This document shows positions 1 through 8,108 of a DNA stretch of 64,000 bases, piece after piece. A model generated the notes under the pieces. The model saw only the letters and a list, made by a program, of their open reading frames with translations. It made no database searches and was not told the DNA's origin. Positions within the stretch are counted from its first letter, which is position 1. Every line of letters begins with the position of its first letter. Source of the stretch: Thermoanaerobaculia bacterium (GTDB lineage Bacteria; Acidobacteriota; Thermoanaerobaculia; Multivoradales; Multivoraceae); contig JAJEBV010000048.1 of NCBI GenBank assembly GCA_022822365.1, positions 1 to 64,000 of the forward strand, read 5' to 3'. A program made the position numbers and the translations under genes.

Positions 1-46
1 ACACATGCTTGCCCAGATCGATCCCGACTCGAGTAATCTCTCCCAC
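1..46 (-). CDS. IS110-family transposase, N-terminal fragment cut by window edge
   Basis: Only the first 15 codons are inside the window. Read on the minus strand from a GTG at 46 they give MGEITRVGIDLGKHV, the typical opening of IS110-family (DEDD) transposases, in which the Asp of the GID motif is the first catalytic acidic residue. The start is supported by a strong Shine-Dalgarno (AAGGAGGAGG) just upstream, at about 53-62. The rest of the gene lies to the left of the window. IS110 enzymes cut and join DNA with RuvC-like and Tnp domains guided by a bridge RNA. The family call rests on a short stretch, so it is probable rather than certain. Confidence 0.6.
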   Translation of the reverse strand, partial: MGEITRVGIDLGKHV

Positions 47-202
47 GGTCCGCCTCCTCCTTGTTGTTTGGAAGAAAACACCATTCTGGCCCCAACGAGA
101 GGCCGTAAAGGTGCGGGGCGGACCATCCCATTACCCAGAGATACGCCGTCCCATGACGGGCTTCTCTACTGAACACGACTCTGCCTCGCTCCAGCCGCAA
201 CG
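47..202 (-). ncRNA. Candidate IS110 left end / bridge RNA region
   Basis: This 156 bp stretch lies between the transposase start and the stop of the heptose kinase and holds no gene. IS110-group elements such as IS621 encode a bridge RNA in exactly this position, upstream of the transposase. Visible structure on the minus strand: a two-part hairpin at 137-167 (outer stem AGAGA/TCTCT, inner stem CCGTC/GACGG, loop ATGG) and a small GGCC/GGCC hairpin at 88-104. The outer boundary of the element cannot be fixed without the other end. Assignment as bridge RNA is inference from position plus foldability. Confidence 0.35.
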
Positions 203-1210
203 TCAGCCATGGTGGAACGGGGCGACGAGCTGCGAGCCGTGGGATTCGTGGCCGACGGGCAGTTCGAACAGGTCGCCGAGCGCCGCGCGGACCGCGGCCT
301 GGCGGTCGGGCGGCACGACGAAGAGCAGGAACCCGCCGCCGCCGGCGCCGCAGAGCTTGCCTCCGAGCGCGCCGGCCGCGATCGCCGCATCGTACCAGCC
401 GTCGATCAGCGGCGTTGTGATCGATCCCGCGAGTTCCCGCTTCATCCGCCAGCCCCTGTCGAGGAGCCGGCCGATGCCCTCGACATCGATCTCGCCCGCG
501 CCCAGCGCCCCGTGCAGGTCGCGGGCCTGGTCGCGCATCCGACGCAGGGACTCCAGGTTCAGGTCCGTGCGGTCGTCCTGCTCGGAGAGGAGGGCGCTGG
601 CGTCGCGCTGATGTCCGGTCCAGAACATGAGCACGGAACGGAACAGCTCGCGCAGCCGGTCGCCGGGAATCCGCAGGTGCTCGACGGTCACCCCGCCGTC
701 CGGCTTGAACGACAGCAGGTTGAGCCCGCCGTAGGCCGCCGCGTACTGGTCCTGCTTGCCGATCCGCGCTCCCAGCACGTCGATCTCGATGTGGCAGGCC
801 TCCTCCGCCAGTTGCCCCGCCGAGGCCCGCTCGCCCCTGTAGGAGTGCAGCGCGTTCAGCAGGCCGACGGCGAAGGCGCTCGAGCCGCCCAGCCCGGTGG
901 AAGCCGGCACGTCGCCGACGGTCGAGATGTAGACCGGCGGGTCGACGCCCACGAAGCGCAGGCACTCGCGGGCGATGTTGTTGTCCAGCTCGTCGATCCG
1001 TTCGACCTGTTCGCTCCGCGAGTAGTTGACGCGGACCGGCTCGAAGAAGAGCTCGCTGTGGCGCTTCACCGTGACGTAGACGTAGCGGTCGATCGTGGTC
1101 GAGAGCACCGCGCCACCCTCCCGCCGGTAGAACGCCGGCAGGTCGGTGCCGCCGCCCACCAGGGATACCCGCAGCGGGGTGCGGGTCACGATCAGCCTGG
1201 ACTGGTCCAC
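203..1210 (-). CDS. hddA: GHMP-family sugar kinase, D-glycero-D-manno-heptose 7-phosphate kinase-like
   Basis: Predicted 335-residue GHMP kinase, likely phosphorylating C1 of D-glycero-D-manno-heptose 7-phosphate in the cytoplasm. The N-terminus has the TPLRVSLVGGGTDLP segment typical of HddA/fucokinase-like kinases, the ATP-binding glycine-rich loop (PASTGLGGSSAFAVG, about residues 103-117) follows, and a C-terminal GHMP motif KLCGAGGGGF is present. Length fits the family and the gene looks intact. The start is a GTG at 1210. It is the last gene of a minus-strand set with the cupin epimerase, NAD-epimerase and guanylyltransferase-phosphatase fusion, which supports heptose over fucose as substrate. 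A fucose or other sugar kinase remains possible. Confidence 0.8.
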   Translation of the reverse strand: MDQSRLIVTRTPLRVSLVGGGTDLPAFYRREGGAVLSTTIDRYVYVTVKRHSELFFEPVRVNYSRSEQVERIDELDNNIARECLRFVGVDPPVYISTVGDVPASTGLGGSSAFAVGLLNALHSYRGERASAGQLAEEACHIEIDVLGARIGKQDQYAAAYGGLNLLSFKPDGGVTVEHLRIPGDRLRELFRSVLMFWTGHQRDASALLSEQDDRTDLNLESLRRMRDQARDLHGALGAGEIDVEGIGRLLDRGWRMKRELAGSITTPLIDGWYDAAIAAGALGGKLCGAGGGGFLLFVVPPDRQAAVRAALGDLFELPVGHESHGSQLVAPFHHG

Positions 1211-1232
1211 GTCTGCGAAAGTTCCAACCGCC

Positions 1233-1682
1233 TCAGCCGTGCCGGAGCGCCCAGTCGTAGGGGATCCGGTCGGAGAAGGGGTCGAGCCGCTCCATTTCGT
1301 CCGGGTCGTGCGGCTCGGTGGCGGCGTTCGCCATGATCACCTGCCTGTCGCCGTACGCCTTGTAGCCGTTGGCGATCCCCGGCGGAATCTGCACCAGGAC
1401 GTAGTTGTCCTCGCCGAAGAAGACCTCCTGGAGCTCGCCGCGGGTCGGCGAATCCTCGCGCAGGTCGAACATGACGAGTTTGGCCCGGCCGCTGATCACC
1501 GCGTTGTTCACGGTCATCGAGCGGTGGATGTGCCAGGCCTTGATCGTCCCCGGCCAGGCGGTCGAGAAGTAGATCTCGCCGAAGCCGAGGAAGTGCTCGT
1601 CCGTGGCCTTCAGCATGTGCATGATCTTGCCCCGCTCGTCGACGATCTGACGAAGCGGAACCACCTTGACGCCGTGGATCAT
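1233..1682 (-). CDS. RmlC-like cupin, dTDP-4-dehydrorhamnose 3,5-epimerase family
   Basis: A 149-residue single-domain cupin of the RmlC type. These enzymes epimerise C3 and/or C5 of nucleotide-linked 4-keto sugars, and shorter relatives act as 3,4-ketoisomerases. The IKAWHIHRSMT segment corresponds to the family's catalytic histidine strand, followed by the PPGIANGYKAYGD turn typical of the fold. The start ATG at 1682 overlaps the stop of the upstream NAD-epimerase gene by 4 bp (ATGA), so translation is probably coupled; the kinase gene follows 22 bp later. By context it probably modifies a GDP- or other NDP-linked heptose intermediate; the exact substrate cannot be read from sequence. Confidence 0.8.
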   Translation of the reverse strand: MIHGVKVVPLRQIVDERGKIMHMLKATDEHFLGFGEIYFSTAWPGTIKAWHIHRSMTVNNAVISGRAKLVMFDLREDSPTRGELQEVFFGEDNYVLVQIPPGIANGYKAYGDRQVIMANAATEPHDPDEMERLDPFSDRIPYDWALRHG

Positions 1683-2776
1683 CCCCCACCCTCCAGGTTT
1701 GCTGCTTCCGGTTCTCTCTCTTCGCCGCCGGCGCCGGCTTTCCAGCGGAGCGAGCCGTCCAGCCGGCCCGAATCGAGCAGCCGGTTGAGCCAGCGCAGGC
1801 GGACGAAGCGCGCGTCGCCGTAGCGCGCCGCATCGAGGCCGATGTCGCGGTAGTCCTCGATCAACCGCTTCGCGCCGGCGGCCGCGTCCCGGAACTCGAA
1901 GTCCGGGAAGGCGCGGGCGAACTTCTCGAACGAAGCCCGGTAGGTGCGCTGGTCCGCGCCGGGCTCGCCACGCACCTCGACCTCGCAGCCGGGCACCAGG
2001 TCCGCAGCGATCTCCGCGAGTTCGATCACGCGGTGGTTCAGGTGGTCGGCGCCGGTGTTGAAGGCCTCGTTGTGGACCAGCGAGAGCGGTGCTTCGAGCA
2101 CGCGGCCGAATGCCGACGCCACGTCCTCGACGTGGACGACCGGCCGCCACGGCTTGCCGTCGCCGAAGACGACGACTCGCCGGTTGGCGAACGCGGCGCC
2201 CGTCAGGTCGTTCAGGACCGTGTCGAAGCGCATCCGGGGCGACAGCCCGTAGACGGTGCCGTTGCGCAGGAACGTCGGCGAGAAGCCGTCGCTTGCCAGC
2301 TCCCGGATCGCCTCCTCGCTCCGGACCTTGGAACGGGCGTACAGGGTCCGCGGATCGAGCGGCGAGGTCTCGTCCACCGTTTCCGTGCTGGACTGGCCGT
2401 ACATGATGCAGGACGACGAGAACAGGAAGCGGCGCACCTCGGCCTCGCGCGCGAGTTCCGCGAGCCGCACGGAAGACCGGTGGTTGATCTCCTCGGTCCA
2501 GGTCTCGTCCAGGTTGCCGATCGGATCGTTCGAGAGCGCGGCGAGATGGATCACCGCGTAAAAGGCGCGCAGGTCGGCCGGCTCCAGGTCGCGGATGTCC
2601 TTGCGGATCGACGGAATCGACAGCGGGTCGCCGGTGATCGTGCAGTCGTCGAAGTAGCCGGTGTCGAGCCCGACGACGTCGTAGCCGCGCTCCAGCAGCC
2701 AGGGCGCCATGACCGAGCCGAGGTAACCCCGATGCCCGGTGACCAGGACCGGGCGGCGAACGAAGGCGGAACTCAT
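1679..2776 (-). CDS. NAD-dependent epimerase/dehydratase (extended SDR)
   Basis: A 365-residue extended short-chain dehydrogenase acting on nucleotide sugars. The N-terminal Rossmann motif is VLVTGHRGYLGSVM (GxxGxxG), with the catalytic SSSCIMYG serine segment and the YARSK Tyr-Lys pair further on. The family includes 4,6-dehydratases, C4 epimerases and reductases. It overlaps the upstream fusion gene by 4 bp and the downstream cupin by 4 bp, so all three are likely translated as one unit. Together they suggest a GDP-heptose that is oxidised and epimerised, as in the 6-deoxy-heptose and altro-heptose pathways of Campylobacter and Yersinia. Which step this enzyme does is not determinable here. 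Confidence 0.82.
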   Translation of the reverse strand: MSSAFVRRPVLVTGHRGYLGSVMAPWLLERGYDVVGLDTGYFDDCTITGDPLSIPSIRKDIRDLEPADLRAFYAVIHLAALSNDPIGNLDETWTEEINHRSSVRLAELAREAEVRRFLFSSSCIMYGQSSTETVDETSPLDPRTLYARSKVRSEEAIRELASDGFSPTFLRNGTVYGLSPRMRFDTVLNDLTGAAFANRRVVVFGDGKPWRPVVHVEDVASAFGRVLEAPLSLVHNEAFNTGADHLNHRVIELAEIAADLVPGCEVEVRGEPGADQRTYRASFEKFARAFPDFEFRDAAAGAKRLIEDYRDIGLDAARYGDARFVRLRWLNRLLDSGRLDGSLRWKAGAGGEEREPEAANLEGGG

Positions 2777-3996
2777 CCCGCCACCGCCGCTCTGCCGGCC
2801 GCTTGAAGGCCCAGCAGTCGCTCGGCGTGGGCGAGCAGCGGTTCGCTCCCGGTGACCAGGCCGAACGGGCAGCCCGCGGCGTCCGCGGCCTGGCCGTCGC
2901 GCTCGTCGTCGCCCAGGAACGTCGTCCGGGTGAGGTCGAGGTGATGGTCCCGCTGCGCCATGAAGAGCATCCCCGGCGCCGGCTTGCGACAGTCGCAGCC
3001 TTCGTCCCATCCGTGCGGGCAGTAGTAGATGCGGTCGATGCGTCCGCCCGCCTCCTCCGCTTCGCCGCAGAGGCGCCGATGGACCGCGGCCAGGTCGTCC
3101 TCCGTCATTCGCCCCCGCGCGATTCCCGGCTGGTTCGACACGACGAGCACCCGCCAGCCGGCCCGGTTGAAGGCGGCGAGCGCCTCGCGGGCGCCCGGCA
3201 GCCAGCGGAGTTCTTCCGGCGTGCAGACGTACTCGGCCCTCGCCGGGCGCACGTTCAGCACGCCGTCGCGGTCGAGGATGATCGTCGGCGTGCGGGCGAA
3301 GAAGGCCTCGGTCAACGGCAGCCGCTCGTGGCCGCCGACGCTGTAGTAGCGGTGCTCGCTCCAGTAGGCGTGGAGCTGGCCGCGGGCGGTCAGCGCCGGG
3401 TAGACCGCCTCCTCGAACAGCTCCTGGCGGTCCGGCAGGAGCGGCAGCACGGCCGATTTCTCGAGGATCGCGTAGCTGATCTCGACGCCGCTGAGCCCGG
3501 GCGTCGTCCGGCCGCGGTCGAAGACGGTGACGAAGCCGTCCTCGCCGACGATCACGCTGTCCCGGGTGTAGCCGTCGCGGTTCCCGTAGACGGTGATCTG
3601 CGCCGCCGCCCCGGACTCGACGTAGGCGCGCCACATCCGGTCGAACTGCATCGGCCAGTAGTTGTCGCAATACAGAAGAAGGAACCGCTCGTCGAGCTGA
3701 TCGGCCGCGTCCTTGACGCGAAACGCGGTCAGGTCGTCCGGCGCCGTCACCCGGTGGCTGATCTCCATGCCGTAGGCAGAGCCGTCGCCGAAGTGGTCGA
3801 TCATCGCGTCGGCGCGATAGCCGAGCAGCAGCAGGACGCGCTCGAAGCCCTGCTCGCGCAGCATGTCGACGACGTGGCCGAGAAAGGGCTTGCCGTGGAA
3901 CGGAATCAAGGCCTTGGGCAGCGTGTCCGTCAGCGGCGCCAGACGGGTTCCCCGGCCGCCGGCCAGGATCACGGCCTGGGTAGGTTTGGAGTGCAT
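2773..3996 (-). CDS. Bifunctional heptose 1-phosphate guanylyltransferase / heptose bisphosphate 7-phosphatase fusion
   Basis: A 407-residue two-domain protein. Residues about 5-235 are a sugar-1-phosphate nucleotidyltransferase (AVILAGGRGTRLAPLTD; KALIPFHGKP), matching HddC-type guanylyltransferases. Residues about 237-400 are a HAD phosphatase of the GmhB/HisB-N type (ILDRDGVLNV with D242 as probable nucleophile; SNQPGIARG; zinc-type ligands C326, H328, C334, C336; LGDDERD). Fusing the 7-phosphatase and the guanylyltransferase joins steps that flank the kinase HddA in GDP-D-glycero-alpha-D-manno-heptose synthesis. The start ATG at 3996 was chosen because the transferase fold begins directly after it; upstream codons are low-complexity. 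First gene of the operon. Confidence 0.85.
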   Translation of the reverse strand: MHSKPTQAVILAGGRGTRLAPLTDTLPKALIPFHGKPFLGHVVDMLREQGFERVLLLLGYRADAMIDHFGDGSAYGMEISHRVTAPDDLTAFRVKDAADQLDERFLLLYCDNYWPMQFDRMWRAYVESGAAAQITVYGNRDGYTRDSVIVGEDGFVTVFDRGRTTPGLSGVEISYAILEKSAVLPLLPDRQELFEEAVYPALTARGQLHAYWSEHRYYSVGGHERLPLTEAFFARTPTIILDRDGVLNVRPARAEYVCTPEELRWLPGAREALAAFNRAGWRVLVVSNQPGIARGRMTEDDLAAVHRRLCGEAEEAGGRIDRIYYCPHGWDEGCDCRKPAPGMLFMAQRDHHLDLTRTTFLGDDERDGQAADAAGCPFGLVTGSEPLLAHAERLLGLQAAGRAAVAG

Positions 3997-4108
3997 CGTC
4001 GGGTCAATCGCCGGCGCTTGGCTCGGCAGGACCTCCGGAGGCCGGCGCTTCGCGCCGGATGCCGGCGGGGGCGCCGGCGCACCCAATCCCTGCCGCACAC
4101 TGGCGAGA

Positions 4109-6586
4109 CTAGCAACGACGAACGCGTTGACCGGCGGGGTCGTACATGGGTCGGACGGAGGCCTCGGCCGGAAAGCGGACGCCCGCCACCTCGATCTCGA
4201 AGCCGTCGGGCAGTTCGGGGAAGTCGGGCAACAGCGACATGCGGACGTAACCAAGGCCGACGGCCGCTCCGAGGCTGTGGCCATAGTTCCCGGAGGTGAC
4301 GTAGCCCGCGATCTGGTCCCCCAGCCAGATCGGTTCGTTGTGGTAGAGCAGGGGTTGCGGATCCCGGAGCCTGAACTGGATCAGGCGCCTCGCGATGCCG
4401 CTCTCCTTCTGCCTGAGCAGCGCCTCGCGGCCGATGAAGCCGCCGGGCTTGTCGAACCGGACGGCGAAGCCGAGGCCCGCTTCGAGAGGCGAGTCCTGAT
4501 CGGTGATGTCGTGGCCCCAGTGCCGGTAGGCCTTCTCGATGCGCAACGAGTCCAGGGCGTGGTAGCCGGCGTGGACGAGGTCGAACGCTTCGCCGGCCCC
4601 CACGATCTCGTCGTAGACGCCGGCCGCAAACTCCGTGGGAACGTAGAGCTCCCAACCCAGTTCGCCGACGTAGGTGATGCGCGATGCCCGCACCAGGCCG
4701 TAGCCCAGTTCGATCTCGCGGCTGGTCGCGAACGGGAACGCCTCGTTGGCCAGGTCCGCCGGCGTCAGGGACTGCAGGAGTACGCGCGAGTTCGGCCCCA
4801 TCAGGGAGATCACGCCCAGCGCCGAGGTCACGTTCACGAGCACGCAGTGCGCGTCGCTCGGGATGTGCGCCTTGAGCCAGTGGAAGTCCCGCACTTCGCT
4901 CGTGGCGGCGGTGACGATCAGGAAGCTGTCTTCCGCGAGACGCGTCACCGTGAGATCCGCCTCGATGCCGCCGCGCTCGTTGAGCCACTGGGTGTAGACG
5001 ATCCGGCCTGGCTCCACGTCGACCTCGTTGGCGCAGACCCGGTTGAGCACCCTGGCGGCATCCCGGCCCTCCAGGCGGAACTTCGCGAACGACGACTGAT
5101 CGAACAGTCCCACGTTCTCGCGCACGGCCCGATGTTCGGCGGCCGAGTGTTCGAACCAGTTCTGGCGCCCGTAGGTGTAGTCGTAGCGCGCCGGCACGCC
5201 GGCCGGCGCGTACCAGTTCGGCCGCTCCCAGCCGGCGAACTCCCCGTGGCAGGCGCCGGCCGCCTCCAGGCGGTCGTACAGCGGCGACCGCCGCACGCCC
5301 CGCGCCGTCTCGAACTGGCGGTACGGGTAGTGCATCGCGTAGAGGAGGCCCAGGCTCTCGGAGACGCGCTCGCGCAGGTACTTGCGGTTGCCCTGGAAGG
5401 GCATGTTGCGGCGCACGTCGACTTCCCAGAGATCGGCCGGCGGCTGCCCTTCGAGAATCCACTCGGCAACGACCTTGCCGATCCCGCCCGCGGACTGGAT
5501 TCCGATCGAGTTCAGACCGGCCGCAACGAAGCAGTTCTCCCATTCGGGCGCCTGGCCGAGGTGGTAGCGGACGTCCGGCGTGAAGCTCTCCGGGCCGCAG
5601 AAGAACTGCGCGACACTGGCCGACTGGAGCGCCGGCATGCGCTCCCTGGCGCCGCGAAGCAACGGCTCGAAGTGTTCGTGGTTGACGGCGATCTCGTCGA
5701 AACAGAAGTCCTCGGGGATGCCGTCCATGCCCCAGGGCCGCGCGTTCGGCTCGAAGACGCCGGCGATCAGCTTGCCCGCGTCGTGCCGGAAGTACGAGAT
5801 GGCGTCGTAGTCCCGCACGACGGGCAGGTTCGCATCGAGTCCCTCGACGGAGTCGAAGCGGACGTAGTAGTGCTCGCAGGCGTGCAGCGGGACGTTGACG
5901 CCGATGGAGGCGGCCAGCTCCCGGGTCCACATGCCGGCGCAGAGGACGACGCAGTCGGCATCGACGTCCCCCTGGTCCGTGGTGACGCCGACAACACGCC
6001 CGCCGGCGGTGCGAACGGCGGTCACCGGCGCCTCCTCGACGATCCGGGCGCCGGCGGCGCGGGCGCCCGCGGCCAGCGCCAGCGTGACGTCCGTCGGGTT
6101 CGCGTAGCCGTCGCCGGGTATGTGCAGTCCGCCCAGCAGGTCGGATGTCTCGAGCAGCGGTATCCGTTCCCCGATCGTCTTCGCCGTCACCACGTCGACC
6201 TGCAGCCCGAGCACCTTCGCCAGCGATGCGCCGCGCTGGAGTTCCTCGAAGCGCTCCGGGTCGCCGGTGACCGAGAGGGAGCCGCAGCGGCGATAACCCG
6301 TCGCCTGCCCGGTTTCCCGCTCGAGGCGAGCGTAGAGCTCGCTCGTGTAGCGGGCGAGGTTCGTCAGCGCGACCGACTGCCGCAGTTGGCCGAGCAGGCC
6401 GGCGGCATGCCAGGTAGTGCCGGACGTGATCCGCCGGCGCTCCAGCAGGAGCACGTCGGAGCGTCCCGAGCGCGCGAGGTGGTACGCGACCGAGCAGCCG
6501 ATCACGCCGCCGCCGATGACGATCACGCCCGCGCGGCACGGCAACGAGGGCTGCGCCGCGGAGCCCGGCGCGGCGGATGGAGCCAT
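4109..6586 (-). CDS. FAD-dependent amine dehydrogenase with GcvT domain (dimethylglycine/sarcosine dehydrogenase-like)
   Basis: An 825-residue two-part flavoenzyme. The N-terminal half is a D-amino-acid-oxidase-type FAD domain (VIVIGGGVIGCSVAYHLARSG near residue 19, then TSGTTWHAAG, the segment where related enzymes attach FAD covalently to His). The C-terminal half is an aminomethyltransferase (GcvT) fold (YVGELGWELYVP; DSLRIEKAYRHWG), where methylene tetrahydrofolate is formed. Members demethylate dimethylglycine or sarcosine and pass the carbon to folate. Length fits the family. It is monocistronic and divergent from the glycan genes. A minus-strand TACGCT hexamer 8 nt before the ATG suggests a leaderless transcript. 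The exact methylamine substrate is uncertain. Confidence 0.85.
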   Translation of the reverse strand: MAPSAAPGSAAQPSLPCRAGVIVIGGGVIGCSVAYHLARSGRSDVLLLERRRITSGTTWHAAGLLGQLRQSVALTNLARYTSELYARLERETGQATGYRRCGSLSVTGDPERFEELQRGASLAKVLGLQVDVVTAKTIGERIPLLETSDLLGGLHIPGDGYANPTDVTLALAAGARAAGARIVEEAPVTAVRTAGGRVVGVTTDQGDVDADCVVLCAGMWTRELAASIGVNVPLHACEHYYVRFDSVEGLDANLPVVRDYDAISYFRHDAGKLIAGVFEPNARPWGMDGIPEDFCFDEIAVNHEHFEPLLRGARERMPALQSASVAQFFCGPESFTPDVRYHLGQAPEWENCFVAAGLNSIGIQSAGGIGKVVAEWILEGQPPADLWEVDVRRNMPFQGNRKYLRERVSESLGLLYAMHYPYRQFETARGVRRSPLYDRLEAAGACHGEFAGWERPNWYAPAGVPARYDYTYGRQNWFEHSAAEHRAVRENVGLFDQSSFAKFRLEGRDAARVLNRVCANEVDVEPGRIVYTQWLNERGGIEADLTVTRLAEDSFLIVTAATSEVRDFHWLKAHIPSDAHCVLVNVTSALGVISLMGPNSRVLLQSLTPADLANEAFPFATSREIELGYGLVRASRITYVGELGWELYVPTEFAAGVYDEIVGAGEAFDLVHAGYHALDSLRIEKAYRHWGHDITDQDSPLEAGLGFAVRFDKPGGFIGREALLRQKESGIARRLIQFRLRDPQPLLYHNEPIWLGDQIAGYVTSGNYGHSLGAAVGLGYVRMSLLPDFPELPDGFEIEVAGVRFPAEASVRPMYDPAGQRVRRC

Positions 6587-6594
6587 GGTAGTGC

Positions 6595-6600
6595 AGCGTA
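6595..6600 (-). promoter_or_regulatory. Putative -10 element for the dehydrogenase gene
   Basis: Minus-strand TACGCT ends 8 nt before the ATG at 6586 and there is no Shine-Dalgarno between. The arrangement matches a leaderless promoter seen at several genes in this window. No convincing -35 element is visible. Confidence 0.35.
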
Positions 6601-6674
6601 CTCCAGCGGCCGCAGCGCATTGGTCCTCCCGGCGGGCAGCTCCGCCACCGGCTGCTAGTCTCCGACGAGTTGCC

Positions 6675-8108
6675 ATGCGATGTTGCCGCCTGCAAGCGCT
6701 GGCCCTCCTTCCACTTGCAGCGCTGGTGCTCGCCTGCGGCGCCGGCCCCGAACCGTCGTCCGAACCCGCGGCCGAACCGCCGCGGCGCGTCTTCCTGATC
6801 ACGGTCGACACGCTGCGCGCCGACCACCTGGGCTGGCACGGCTACCCGCGCGACACGAGCCCGCGGCTCGACGAGTGGGTCGAACGCGGAATCGTCTTCG
6901 AGCGGGCGATCGTCCAGTGGCCGAAGACCGGCCCGTCGTTCGCCTCGATGTTCACGAGCCTCTATCCCCACACGACGGGCTTGATCAACCGGGCCGCGCA
7001 GACGATCCCCGACGACTACCTCGCGCTGCCGGCCTGGTTCCAGGAACGCGGCTTCACGACAGCGGCCGTGATCTCCAACCCGGTGCTGAGCCGGGAACTC
7101 GGCTGGGGGCGCGGCTTCGACCACTACGAGCAGACCTGGGTCGACCAGGCGACTCTCGACGCGGTCGACGAACTCCCGATCGAGCAGCGGCCGATGGCGT
7201 TCCGGCGCCACGTATGGGCCGATCGCGTGAACGAACTCGCGCTGCCCCTGCTCGCCTCGCTGGCCTCGGAGGAACGGCTGTTCGTCTGGCTGCACTACAC
7301 CGACCCGCACGCCCCTTACCTGCTGCAGCCCGGAACCGAGAACCCGTTTCTCGAGGACGAGTACTACACGGGCGACCAGATCGTCGACCTGACCGGCGCC
7401 GAGGGGCGGGCTCTCGGCGACCAGCGCGAGCTTCGCTACTACGTCGCCCAGTACGACGCGAACGTCCGGGTGACCGACCGGGCGATCGGCGCGATCCTGG
7501 ACGAGATCAAGGTACTCGGCATGGAGGACGGCAGCCTCTTCGTCATGACGTCCGACCACGGCGAGGAACTGGCCGAGCACGGCGTCCCCTTCGAGCACGG
7601 TCCGGTGCCGTACAACAGCAGCGTCCACGTGCCGCTGGCCGTCGTCGGCGAGCCCTGGGTCGACGCCGGCGCGCGCGTGGCGCAGCCGGTCGAGCTGATC
7701 GGCCTCTTCCCCACCCTGGTCGAACTGCTGGGAGAACCGATGCCCGAGGGCTTCGAGGGCCGGAGCTGGCTGCCTCTCCTGGCTGGCCGGACGGGGGCCG
7801 AAGAGGACGCGGATCCGGTCGCTTTCGCCGACGCCGGGGCCTACCAGCGCCACCTGAGGAGTATTCAGGACCAGGAATGGCAGCTCGTGCTCCGCCCCCC
7901 GAACAAGGAGCGCGAGAAGCCGTTGATCGAGATCTACCACCTGCCGTCCGATCCGCTGCAGCTTGAGGACGTGGCCTCCGAGTTTCCCGAGGTCCGGGAC
8001 CGGCTGGGACGCCAGCTCAGCAGGTGGATTCGCGATTCGCCGGAGAACGTCTCGCCTCACACCGAGGCGGCGCGCAAGGCGCTCGAGGCGATGGGCTACC
8101 TGGAGTGA
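6675..8108 (+). CDS. Alkaline phosphatase/sulfatase-superfamily lipoprotein
   Basis: A 477-residue predicted lipoprotein: signal peptide ending in the lipobox LVLA-C21, then a sulfatase/phosphatase fold. Metal-binding segments are visible at VDTLRADHLG (about 44-53) and SDHGEELAEHG (about residue 294). The usual sulfatase nucleophile motif (C/S-x-P-x-R) is replaced by T85-G-P-S-F, so formylglycine formation is unlikely and a Thr nucleophile, as in phospho-transferring or phosphatase members, is more plausible. It is the first gene of a plus-strand set with GT2, flippase and GT-C-like genes and overlaps the GT2 gene by 4 bp. A role in decorating or trimming surface glycan is inference. Confidence 0.75.
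   Translation: MRCCRLQALALLPLAALVLACGAGPEPSSEPAAEPPRRVFLITVDTLRADHLGWHGYPRDTSPRLDEWVERGIVFERAIVQWPKTGPSFASMFTSLYPHTTGLINRAAQTIPDDYLALPAWFQERGFTTAAVISNPVLSRELGWGRGFDHYEQTWVDQATLDAVDELPIEQRPMAFRRHVWADRVNELALPLLASLASEERLFVWLHYTDPHAPYLLQPGTENPFLEDEYYTGDQIVDLTGAEGRALGDQRELRYYVAQYDANVRVTDRAIGAILDEIKVLGMEDGSLFVMTSDHGEELAEHGVPFEHGPVPYNSSVHVPLAVVGEPWVDAGARVAQPVELIGLFPTLVELLGEPMPEGFEGRSWLPLLAGRTGAEEDADPVAFADAGAYQRHLRSIQDQEWQLVLRPPNKEREKPLIEIYHLPSDPLQLEDVASEFPEVRDRLGRQLSRWIRDSPENVSPHTEAARKALEAMGYLE

Noticed and set aside
3863..8060. Very long open frames on the strand opposite to the heptose, dehydrogenase and phosphatase-fold genes
   Set aside because: They are antisense to genes with clear motifs and consist of Arg-, Ala- and Pro-rich low-complexity residues, as produced by GC-rich third codon positions.
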